Below are positions 23,501-30,348 of a stretch of DNA of 42,061 nt, one piece after another (position 1 is the stretch's first letter; each line of letters starts with the position of its first letter). The notes under the pieces are model-generated. The model had not been told where the DNA came from. It did not search any database and was given only the letters and a program-made list of their open reading frames with translations. The position numbers and the translations under genes are program-made. This stretch comes from Arthrobacter rhizophilus (lineage in GTDB: Bacteria; Actinomycetota; Actinomycetes; Actinomycetales; Micrococcaceae). The stretch is from the NCBI RefSeq assembly GCF_026241105.1, contig NZ_JAPFFT010000031.1, positions 1-42,061 on the forward strand, written 5' to 3'.

Positions 23501-26026
23501 TTGCAACAGGTCCGGAGCGGGCCGGCGCACCGTCCCCCACTCATTCGCGGACCGGACCGTGCCCCGGTTGGCTTTGACCCGCCAGATGCCGGCGCCGACG
23601 CTGCTCACGCTGGCGTTCGGATCGGCCAGAATGTCCTTCACGAACAGCTGGTGCTCCTCGGAAGAGATCCAGACCGCGCCCAGACGCGCCTCGACGTCTT
23701 CCATGCCCACCTTCGGCGGCTGGACTTCCTCCAGGGCGGTGACGTTGACGCCCCAGCGTTCGTCCCCTGCCGCCGCTGCCCGTGCGGCGTCGAGCTTGGT
23801 CCGCACGTTCCCGGACAGGTATTCAGGTGCCGTGACGAGCCTGCCCGTTGCCGGATCATCGAACACGAGCGTGCCCAGCCGGTCGAGGGCTTCCTCTTCC
23901 GTCACGCCCAACAGCTCCGCGATCTTCTCCAGTTCCGGGGCGCCATACGTGTCCAGGGCGATGGCCAACGCTTCGTCAACGGTGTCCGCACCCAGGAGCG
24001 GTTTGCGGGCCACCACCTGGCGGTGCTGAAGAAGCGCCGCCGGGGTCGCTGTCCGGGTTTCCTCGTTGAAACTCTCCAGGGCCGGCGGCAGGGCGCCGAA
24101 GGGGTCCGTCTGGCGCAGGATCCGCACGGCCGGTGCCGCACGGCGGGTGATGATGTCCTCGCCCGTTTCCTTGTCCGTGCGGACCGTCTCCGTGAAGCGG
24201 TTCAGAGGTCCGTACTTGAGGGCGTATGCCGTGTACTTCTCAGCCAGGGCCGTGCGTTGGGCCGATAGTTCCGGGGTGTCTTCGCTGTCGGACGCCTCCA
24301 TCTCCAACAGGGACCGTGCCCCGTCCCGCAACCCCAGCAGCTCGCCTAGCTCCGCCGCGTGTGCTTTGGGGACCGGGAAGGGTGCCTGTTCCCCTGCCCG
24401 AGCCACGGTGAATGTTCCGTCGGGCCCGGCGGTGATGGTGCCGTCCCACTCCTGTCCGGGCCCCGGCAGCAACGCCGCCGGGGTCTTCCCCGGAGCCGGC
24501 TCGGCAGGGGCGTGGCCCAGGCCGGCCTCCAGCGCGTCGGTCACGATGACGTCGAGCCGCCGGGCGAGCAGCTGCGGGACGGCGGCGAGGTCCTCGGCTC
24601 TCACGCTGACGGTTTCCTCGCCGTACATGCCGTTTCCAACGGTGATCTGTCCCAGGACGTTTTGGGGGTTCAGGTCAAAGTAGTTGTTGATCTTCACGTT
24701 GCGGTCCCCGACGATTACGGGCCCGACGGTTTCCCAGTCCGTGTTGGCAGGCTCCCGGCCCGGCTCGCGCTTGCGCAGCAGCAGCAGGTCGGTGAGCGCT
24801 TCGGTGCCGGCGGCGCGGCGGTGGGCGCCGGTGGGCAGGCGCACGGCGGCTACCAGGTCCGCCATTGCGCTCATCTCCCGCCTCGAGGTGGGGTTGGTTG
24901 CGTCCATGGTGAAGCTGGAGGTCAGCACGGCGACGTAACCGCCGGGCTTCACGGCCGCCAGGCTTTTCAGGATGAAGTGGTTGTGCATGGAGTGCCGGGA
25001 GTCGGCGTTGTGAGTCTTGTCGTAGAGCGCGTTCTTGCTGAACGGGACATTGCCGACCGCAAGGTCAAAGGAATTGGACGTGATCGGGGTGTCCGCGAAG
25101 GATTCGCTGCGGATGCTCGCGTCCGGATACAGCCCCCGGGAAATGGCGGCCGTCAGCGGATCCAGCTCGACACCGGTCATCCGGGCGCCTTCCGGGGCGA
25201 AGCCGAGGAACGTTCCAGCTCCCGACCCCGGTTCCAGCACCTCTCCCCCGGTGAAACCGAGCCGGTCCACGGCGGACCAGATCTCCTTCACCAGGGCAGC
25301 GTCGGTGTAGTAGGCGTTCGTCGTCGTCCGCGATGCCGCGGCGTACTCACGCCCGCTCAGGACCTCGCGCAGCTGCGCGCGCTCGTCCGCCCAGTCATCC
25401 TTGTCGAACAGCTGGGGCACCGCGCCCCAGCCGGACCACTGCGCCAGGGAACGCTGCTCGGCCCCGGTGGCCAGGCGCTGCTGCTCCTCCAGCTCCCGCA
25501 CGACGCGGATTGCTTCCAAGTTCGCCGCGAACCTGGCTTTCTGTCCCGAAGGGGCAAGGTCGGCCTGGGACGCGGGACGGAAACGTCCAGCCGTCGCCGG
25601 CCCGATCGTCTCCTGGTGCTGCGGTTCGGGTGCTAGTCCTGCCCGTCCTCCCGGCGCGCGGAGCCCGGCTCCATTTCCTCCGGTTCCGGGGGAAGACCTG
25701 CGTAGATCATCTCCTGGTACACCATCTCCCGTGCCCGCAGCTTGGCCATGTTCACCAGCCCGATGTACTCCATCGGCGGCTCCGAACCCCTGGTCGGCGT
25801 CAGCTCCTCGCTCAGGTCCCAGATCGCCTGCTGAATCTCCTCCCCCAACATCGAAAAGTGCGTCTCCGGGTCCGCGATCTGCGCGAAGGCCTCCGGATCG
25901 TGCTTCTTCATGGTTTCCATGGCGTGTCTGCCGTGCTCGTTCATTGACTACCTCTCCCGGTTCGGCCCACAAGGACTCCAGACTCAGCTGACCCTCAATG
26001 TGGTTCTTAGATTTCCTCGATGCCAT
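20519..26026 (-). CDS. giant N6-adenine methyltransferase-SNF2/DEAH helicase fusion (DarB-like antirestriction family)
   Basis: About 1835 residues. A class I methyltransferase region has the SAM motif LEPGSGAGTF (residue about 265) and a catalytic-type motif GNVPFSKN (about 325), a variant of NPPY seen in this fusion family. A superfamily 2 helicase follows: Walker A HEVGAGKT (about 950), DEAH box FVDEAHDYKNL (about 1117), MATGTPIANS, and motif VI QRDGRIIRQGN (about 1472). The last 300 residues are helical. Similar proteins occur on phages and conjugative elements, phage P1 DarB being the best known, where they protect incoming DNA from restriction. That role is inferred. The ATG at 26026 has AGGGGGAG and an N-terminus MASRKSKNHIEGQLSLESLW; residues about 30-135 look like an out-of-frame shadow of the nested ORF at 25633-25944, so the true start or gene structure is uncertain. 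Confidence 0.8.
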   Translation of the reverse strand: MASRKSKNHIEGQLSLESLWAEPGEVVNERARQTRHGNHEEARSGGLRADRGPGDALFDVGGGDSAGDLGPERGADADQGFGAADGVHRAGEHGQAAGTGDGVPGDDLRRSSPGTGGNGAGLRAPGGRAGLAPEPQHQETIGPATAGRFRPASQADLAPSGQKARFAANLEAIRVVRELEEQQRLATGAEQRSLAQWSGWGAVPQLFDKDDWADERAQLREVLSGREYAAASRTTTNAYYTDAALVKEIWSAVDRLGFTGGEVLEPGSGAGTFLGFAPEGARMTGVELDPLTAAISRGLYPDASIRSESFADTPITSNSFDLAVGNVPFSKNALYDKTHNADSRHSMHNHFILKSLAAVKPGGYVAVLTSSFTMDATNPTSRREMSAMADLVAAVRLPTGAHRRAAGTEALTDLLLLRKREPGREPANTDWETVGPVIVGDRNVKINNYFDLNPQNVLGQITVGNGMYGEETVSVRAEDLAAVPQLLARRLDVIVTDALEAGLGHAPAEPAPGKTPAALLPGPGQEWDGTITAGPDGTFTVARAGEQAPFPVPKAHAAELGELLGLRDGARSLLEMEASDSEDTPELSAQRTALAEKYTAYALKYGPLNRFTETVRTDKETGEDIITRRAAPAVRILRQTDPFGALPPALESFNEETRTATPAALLQHRQVVARKPLLGADTVDEALAIALDTYGAPELEKIAELLGVTEEEALDRLGTLVFDDPATGRLVTAPEYLSGNVRTKLDAARAAAAGDERWGVNVTALEEVQPPKVGMEDVEARLGAVWISSEEHQLFVKDILADPNASVSSVGAGIWRVKANRGTVRSANEWGTVRRPAPDLLQSILEQKSIQVEDKDEEGKSVANLEETEAAQEKAEALQERFAEWVWEDPERAGRLLDEYNRRFNSLALRDYTKEGHRLSLPGLAKSFTPHPHQRTAVARIISEPAVGLFHEVGAGKTAEMVMGAMELKRLGMASKPMVVVPNHMLEQFTREWLELYPQARLLSAGSDDIKTRSGDLAGRRQFVARAAANDWDGIIMTQQAFKSVGVKAETIEAYQESLIADVRQTIVNAQEEGEDRTTVKKLETKLQAEEERMKRLMDTAPDPGLTFEDTGVDYLFVDEAHDYKNLRTVTNIKGAEIAGSIRATDMHLKLEYLRATHGERVVTMATGTPIANSITEAHVMQRYLRPDLLQAAGVENFDVWGATFGETVTAIEMGAGGRLKNKPRFAKFKNVPEMLRSFHVFADVKLSEDLNLKTPDLARRPGDGERQTELVLIPQPPELAEYMKGLADRLDSLSRWAEKGADNALSVYNDGRKAALDLRMVGIEPESGTKLDAVVAKTLRVWEENRENEYDTSFRSGIPSANKGALQIIFCDLSTPSKNTGPDGKPVWTAYQQLKDQLVAGGIQAEQIRLIQDSPKPEQKAQLFAQCRSGEVTVLIGSTAMMGTGTNVQLRAKAIHHVTCPWRPADLTQRDGRIIRQGNANAEVHNFQYATSGSYDSAAWDGIQRKATMIQQVLRGRLDIREIEDVGDLALNAAQIKAATSGNPLVMEKIEADAARTKLERLKRAHEKGQSTLAWTRAAAETSIKKAESKLPAVQAALRRITPTAGESFAASIDGRGYSKRPEAVAAISEWVRTHTPEYGNYYRQKQDYGTRASLGGHELQVRNAAEDSRLGSYQDLAITLKDVPAPPLVFTRMELLEGSAGIITRLENKVSGVPDYETQLRQTIIEKQAVLSEIENQAGKPFKYEDKLVAARATCADLDEKLKASIDPTKPPPAAEVSATQAEVDPALARLRRLQAANFPAAPKNTHPPHTHPTPQGRAGAAHDKSREGGFER
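25633..25944 (-). CDS. small TnpV-like protein nested in the methyltransferase-helicase frame
   Basis: A 103-residue acidic protein: MNEHGRHAMETMKKHDPEAF, EEIQQAIWDLSEELTP and near the end MEYIGLVNMAKLRAREMVYQ followed by EMIYAGLPP. The tail recalls TnpV, a small protein of transposons and conjugative elements (pattern of W/Y-x-x-x-M-N-x-x-R-x-x-AEEIV-x-x-ELIY). The ATG follows GGGAGAGG by four bases. Its composition looks properly coding, while the overlapping larger frame is Gly/Arg/Ala-rich in this stretch, as is usual for a shadow. It lies wholly inside the open frame of the large gene. Function unknown; the TnpV relation is a weak pattern match. Confidence 0.6.
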   Translation of the reverse strand: MNEHGRHAMETMKKHDPEAFAQIADPETHFSMLGEEIQQAIWDLSEELTPTRGSEPPMEYIGLVNMAKLRAREMVYQEMIYAGLPPEPEEMEPGSARREDGQD

Positions 26027-26092
26027 GTGCGCCGCTCCCCCTCCGTTTGCCTCCACGCTAGCGAAGGCCCCGGAGGACTCACAGTCACACGC

Positions 26093-26677
26093 TTATTCCT
26101 GCGGGGCCTGGAGACTCTTCCGTTGCCGTGCGAGCTCACGGACGACCGTGGCCTCACTGACGTCGATGGTCTTGGCGATGTCACGGACCGTCCGCTTTTC
26201 GCCGCGCATCCGATGCGCCGTGGCTGCCTTGTCCGGCGTCATCTTGGTCGGCCGGCCACCCACTCTTCCCCTCGCCTTGGCAGCGGCAAGCCCGGCCATG
26301 GTCCGCTCGCGCAACCGGTTCCGCTCGTACTCGGCGATCGCCGAGAAGAAATGGAACATCAGCACGCCCTGGGACGTGGTCGTATCCAGCCACGTCTCGG
26401 TCAACGACCGAAGCCCGACATGCCGGTCTGCCAGCGTCTTCACGATGCCGGCAAGGTCGGCAGTGTTCCTCCCGAGCCGGGACAAATCGTTGACCACCAG
26501 GATGTTCCCGGGCTGTAGGTGATCCAGGCAGTCCTGCCACTGCGGTCGCTCAGTCGTCGCACCCGACGCAAAATCCGTCCAGATCCGGAAGCACCCGGCA
26601 GCGTTCAAAGCATCCAGCTGCAAGTCCACCGACTGCTCAGTCGTGCTCACCCGGGCATAACCCATCAACGTAGCCAC
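26093..26677 (-). CDS. serine recombinase (resolvase/invertase)
   Basis: A 194-residue small serine recombinase of normal length. The catalytic region reads LMGYARVSTTEQSVDLQ, with the nucleophilic Ser in RVST, followed by VVNDLSRLGRNTADL (conserved Arg pair) and AIAEYERNRLRERTMAG, the dimer helix. The C-terminal helix-turn-helix is RMRGEKRTVRDIAKTIDVSE. A GTG at 26677 with GGAGGG five bases before it is the preferred start; the longer open frame upstream lies in the cyclase fragment. It is divergent from the Pycsar relic, whose 5' part is missing exactly at its upstream region, so it probably marks the insertion or recombination that cut the cyclase gene. Confidence 0.9.
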   Translation of the reverse strand: MATLMGYARVSTTEQSVDLQLDALNAAGCFRIWTDFASGATTERPQWQDCLDHLQPGNILVVNDLSRLGRNTADLAGIVKTLADRHVGLRSLTETWLDTTTSQGVLMFHFFSAIAEYERNRLRERTMAGLAAAKARGRVGGRPTKMTPDKAATAHRMRGEKRTVRDIAKTIDVSEATVVRELARQRKSLQAPQE

Positions 26678-26690
26678 ATCAGCCCTCCAA

Positions 26691-27001
26691 GCAAAGTGGA
26701 GCGGTTTCACCTGGAAGATGGGGCATGGGGTGGGCATTGACACCGGCACCGCGATGCTCGTGCGCGGCGGGGTCCACGGTGAGAACGATATCGTCTCGAT
26801 CGGGAGCGCACCAAATGTTGCCGCGAAACTCAGCGAGATCCGTGGCACGAAAACAATCAACATCTCTTCCGCCGTCTATAACCGACTAAGCGAGCCTTCC
26901 AAGGTCTCCAAGGAAAAGAACATGTGGACGCTGATGGGCGTGAAACCCTATGGCGGCAAGTCCGTAACCTACTACGGCTCGTCTTACACCTGGGCGCCAT
27001 G
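26691..27001 (+). pseudogene. Pycsar nucleotide cyclase (PycC-like), 5'-truncated
   Basis: The frame holds the last 95-100 residues of a class III nucleotide cyclase: GHGVGIDTGTAMLVRGGVHG, then NDIVSIGSAPNVAAKLSEIR, SSAVYNRLSEPSK, and YGGKSVTYYGSSYTWAP before the stop at 27001. The G-x-x-NDIV-x-IG-x-APN-x-AAKLSE run and the short tail fit PycC cyclases of Pycsar anti-phage systems better than housekeeping adenylate cyclases. The N-terminal half with the first metal-binding Asp is missing, replaced by the divergent resolvase at about 26690. The effector-type gene follows 48 bases downstream, as in complete Pycsar operons. Not expected to be active. Confidence 0.75.
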
Positions 27002-27049
27002 AGCCATCAGCAACCGGAACGACCGCGGCGTTTAGGTTAGCCCGGAATC

Positions 27050-27608
27050 ATGGGACTAATCAGGAGTGGAAAGAAAGCTGAATCAAATTCGGCCGTCTCG
27101 GACAAGGAAGCCCTTGAGACAGCGTGGAAAATCCACGCTGCCCTTGTCGATTGGACCGGGAAGGTGGATGCCAAGGCTTCGTTTGCATTTGCCTTGATCG
27201 GCCGGGCTCGCGACGCTGGTCGCGCTATCTGCCAAGGGCCGACTCTTTGGGATCTTGGCAGGGCCGGTGCAGAACATTACATACTATGCGGCAATCTTCT
27301 CGTTGATTATCGCCGCTTCCTGCGCGATGTGGGTTGTTGTACCCCGCCTCAGAATGCGGCATGTCGGGAAGGAATGGCCTGACAACTTCATATACTTCGG
27401 ACACTTGAAGTACTGGGACGCCGCAGAACTTCCCAGGAAGATCAGGGACACGGAGATGCTTCCTATCATCACCAAACAGATGGTGGGCATGAGCAAAATT
27501 GCCTGGATGAAACATCTGCTGGTGAAAGCCTCAATGATCCTCGCCTCGATCCGAGGCGTTTGTCTTCTGACCTGCGGCCTACTGGTCCGGGCTGGCCTAA
27601 CACCATGA
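27050..27608 (+). pseudogene. Pycsar effector PycTM-like (DUF5706), frameshifted
   Basis: The first frame gives ALETAWKIHAALVDWTGKVD, then AKASFAFAL; the next frame resumes as SAGLATLVALSAKGRLFGIL, then a membrane segment TYYAAIFSLIIAASCAMWVV and VPRLR. This is followed by EWPDNFIYFGHLKYWDAAEL, ITKQMVGMSKIAWMKHLLVK and a final hydrophobic stretch. Two base pairs are missing (or one extra) right after FAFAL, near 27197. The arrangement of a short soluble N-terminus, two membrane helices, FIYFGHL and SKIAWxKH is that of DUF5706 effectors, which disrupt the membrane on binding cyclic pyrimidine nucleotides. As read, the first frame makes a 110-residue nonsense product. With the truncated cyclase upstream, the pair is a dead Pycsar system. 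Confidence 0.78.
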
Positions 27609-27615
27609 GAGTTGG

Positions 27616-27765
27616 GCCTACCGCGGCCGCCGGAAAGCCCTCTCACCCGAACGGGCCGCCGAACTCCGGGAGCGGGCGCAGGCCGGGGAACAGAAGACGG
27701 CCCTGGCCCGCGAATTCGGCATCAGCTGCGAAACCCTCCACAAGTACCTCAAGAACGGAAACTAA
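27616..27765 (+). pseudogene. C-terminal fragment of a serine recombinase
   Basis: Fifty codons ending in TAA read AYRGRRKALSPERAAELRER, AQAGEQKTALAREFGISCET and LHKYLKNGN. This is the Hin-type DNA-binding tail of a resolvase/invertase. No catalytic domain is attached; the fragment begins just after the Pycsar effector stop. It is on the opposite strand from the intact resolvase and differs from it in sequence, so it derives from another recombinase. Confidence 0.75.
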
Positions 27766-28225
27766 GGAGCTGATCAACCGCCGCTGGAAGCTGTGGGCCC
27801 GTCGTGCACGGACTGCTTGTCGAGCAGATGCCGAACTTTCTTCATGTAGCTTTCGCTATGCGCCCGAAGAGCCTGCCGTTGCGCAGTGGTCATGACGACC
27901 GGGGACTCAGCATGACTTTGAACGCCTGGGTAGCGCTGCCCATGAGTATGGCAGTCTCGGCGGCCCGGATCATGTGCCAGACAGTCGCGGGTGCATGTCT
28001 ATTCTCTGCGGTTGAAGATGAATGAAAAATGTGCACACCAAACGGTTTTCCTACCAAGAATCGTTGCGTGTTTCGGAAACGACGGTGGTTGCCCAGGCAT
28101 AAGCCAACGTCAGCACGAGTCCGCACACCAGAAAGGCGAGAACGGCAACGCCGCGGGAGTCCTGCCTTTGATATTGGGAAACTCCATAGTGCCAGTGTCA
28201 CAAATCCGGCAATCACCAGACAACA
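27766..28225. other. intergenic stretch with possible gene scraps only
   Basis: No gene can be supported. On the minus strand a 39-codon frame (27774-27893, MTTAQRQALRAHSESYMKK...) and a start-less frame ending at 28051 with one membrane-like stretch (VAVLAFLVCGLVLTLAYAWA) have protein-like composition and may be relics. Neither has a ribosome binding site. Confidence 0.35.
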
Positions 28226-28333
28226 ATGACACGGCAGCCGAAAAACGTCCGCGTCCTGAAGATCAGCGAACTCGAAACCATCACTGACGACGTCATCGAA
28301 GCAGCCGCCAGCACCCTTGTCATCGGCAACTGA
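28226..28333 (+). CDS. very small hypothetical ORF
   Basis: Thirty-five codons from an ATG: MTRQPKNVRVLKISELETIT, then DDVIEAAASTLVIGN. The composition is protein-like but there is no clear ribosome binding site. It lies between two recombinase fragments and may itself be the start of a deleted gene. I do not recognise it. Confidence 0.3.
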   Translation: MTRQPKNVRVLKISELETITDDVIEAAASTLVIGN

Positions 28334-28380
28334 CGACAAAGAGCGACAACAAAACACAACCAAAAACTCCGAAGTCCACA

Positions 28381-28455
28381 CACATCGGATACATCAGGGT
28401 CAGCAGCCTGGAACAGAACAGCCAGTGCCAGCTCGAAGGTCCCCGGCTGGACTGA
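28381..28455 (+). pseudogene. N-terminal fragment of a serine recombinase
   Basis: The frame reads HIGYIRVSSLEQNSQCQLEG then PRLD and a stop. This is the catalytic N-terminus of a resolvase (GYIRVSS contains the nucleophilic Ser; Q-x-x-QLEG follows). Only about 24 residues remain. Relative to the C-terminal fragment at 27616-27765 it lies downstream, so the two pieces are in the wrong order for one simply interrupted gene. Confidence 0.7.
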
Positions 28456-28545
28456 ACCACCGCGGCTTCCGGTTCATGTTTTGCATCTGGGCAGATGGAA
28501 CCTTGGTAGATTGCGCTAGAACCAATGACAAGGTTGGAGCCACCA

Positions 28546-29498
28546 ATGTGGAGTTACCCCCGCAAGATAGAACGCGGTAGCAGGCGATTGATGAGTGCCT
28601 GGTCCTGGCAGCGCGTCCATTTGAACCCTTACCGAAACGGCAGTGGGGGATTGGCAAGTGACATGACGCACTTCGGCTCCACAGAGCTTGGCAAAGCAAG
28701 AGCGGCACTCCTAGCAACTGGAGTCGACCATCTTGAGGTCCTTCTCAGTCACTGCACGATGTCATTTTCATCGCTCCCTCGGCTCATCATGGGTAACCAG
28801 TTGCCGTGGCCATTTCTGGCAATGGCACGTATCTGTATCGCTATGTAGTCGAGCCGGGAGTGGCTCCCGAGGCCAGACTAATGCGCATGGCAGCGCTGAT
28901 GCTCTGGAGCAATTCAGAGGAATCAAAGATGGCAAAGGCAGCCACGGGGACCGACCCGGAGGCGCTCGAAGAAATGAACGCAGGGGTCGCAGAAACCCTG
29001 CGGAGGATTCATTCGATGGTCTCCAGTGCTGGTTTTGAGATTCAGGGCGCCCGGGTGGTGGATCCGGCAAATGGTCTGAAGCCGGTATCGGCAACAATCT
29101 CGGGGATTGACCTCATGCGGCTTCAATTCCCTGACCTTGGAGAAGAGTCCTACCGCCGCCTGTCTGGGTTTGTACACGGAGCAGCCTGGGCGCTGGGGAA
29201 AGCGACAATGCGCTTTGCGGCGCATCTTCACAGCCCCACGATCGACGCAATGACTGTCATATGGGCCTTCGATCTGTGTGGTCGCTCGCTTGGCAAGATG
29301 ATGGCGTTCTCGGCTAGCTACGCTGGCATACCGCTGGGAAATGTGCCCGAAAGGCTTGACGCGCTTTCGCGCTTACCCGCAGTGAGCATGATCGCCTGCG
29401 CGAGCGAAAGGGCAGGGAGGTCTTTGTGGGCCCAGGGCGTGGATGGAACTCTCCCTTCTCATCCATCATTGTTCAGGCCCGTGGACACGCACCGTTAG
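28546..29498 (+). pseudogene. hypothetical protein with one frameshift (HEPN-like features possible)
   Basis: The first frame starts at an ATG (28546) with GGAG upstream and reads to about 28838 (STELGKARAALLATGVDHLE, WPFLAMARICIA). The second frame continues YVVEPGVAPEARLMRMAALM, LWSNSEESKMAKAATG, then SYRRLSGFVHGAAWALGKAT, and ends at 29498. One base is missing near 28840. The joined product is about 316 residues and mainly helical, without membrane segments or signal. YRRLSGFVHG resembles the Y-x-x-LS-x-x-xH pattern found in HEPN-type or abortive-infection proteins, but this is a faint likeness and I do not claim the family. Location beside the Pycsar relic would fit a defence gene. Confidence 0.5.
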
Positions 29499-30278
29499 TC
29501 AAGGACCCCCGGACAGGTCGCAGGTCGGAACGGCCATCCAACGACGAGCAAGAGAGAACCGTGGGCGACTGCGACGGGGTCCCTCGAGTGTCCTAACTCG
29601 GCCCGTTCAAGGAAGTGAAAAGAATTGCACGAAGCCTGTGGGAACAGGTCCTTGGACAGTGCGTTCCACTCTTCGGCGGACTGTGCGAGCAGATGCGCGG
29701 CCCGGACCCGGGCGGAAATGGTTTTCAAGAACGGCATGCGCGTCCCCCGCGCGATAATTCAAGCTTCTATTCTGGACCACCCCGCCGGTGGTGACGGTGG
29801 TGATCGCCGCCCGTGACCCCGGCGGTAGCCCCCTGAGCGCCTGAGAAGGCGGCCCGTTCCCAGGTGAAGTTCCCGCGGCGCCCCGGCCCCGCACATCTGG
29901 TGTGTGTCGTCTGGGAAAGGACCGTGACTGGCGAGGTAATCGGCCACAATGTCCCTAAGAGTTGCCTGCGAAAGGGGCCGCGCATCTGGCGCGGCGAGCA
30001 TCCAGCTCTCTAGGCCGTCGTGCTCCGCCCAGCGTCATACACTCCTGCGGGCTCACCCGCACCAACGTAACGAGAGGTCGGCCAAGCGGCACCACAATTC
30101 TCATCCCTCTGCACGCCGGAGGAACTTCCTATCCGTTTACACCTCTGGCACCAAAGGTCGTCGCCGTGAGCACCGTCTCACGGCACGTCATGTCGCGACG
30201 TCATGCCACCCCGATGAAGAATCGTGAATGGGAAGACTTGCGGTGAATGTGGTCAAGACTTCGAACAGTCTCGCACCT
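29499..30278. other. intergenic region with no supported gene
   Basis: Several short frames exist. Two on the minus strand begin with protein-like residues (29737 leftward, MPFLKTISARVRAAHLLAQS behind GGGGGA; 30001 leftward, ATLRDIVADYLASHGPFPDD) but soon become low-quality. They may be remnants. No RNA gene or clear promoter was recognised. Confidence 0.4.
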
Positions 30279-30320
30279 CGCAGAGATTCTGCGCTACACG
30301 CTGTGACAATAGGCAGCGTG
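30279..30320. other. candidate oriT hairpins of the MobF module
   Basis: CGCAGA-GAT-TCTGCG (30279-30293) and CACGCTG...CAGCGTG (30297-30320) are perfect inverted repeats lying 30-70 bases upstream of the MobF relaxase. TrwC-type relaxases bind such hairpins next to the nick. Assignment rests on position only. Confidence 0.4.
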
Positions 30321-30348
30321 ACCGTCGACGGCGGACACGGAGACGGCC

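Noticed and set aside
21050..24268. Very long plus-strand open frame (over 1000 codons) opposite the helicase gene
   Set aside because: It is Gly/Leu/Val/Arg-rich without motifs and lies fully antisense to the well-supported methyltransferase-helicase; a GC-driven shadow.
27190..27205. Programmed ribosomal frameshift in the PycTM-like gene
   Set aside because: No slippery heptamer or downstream structure is evident, and the partner cyclase is already truncated, so simple decay is the better reading.
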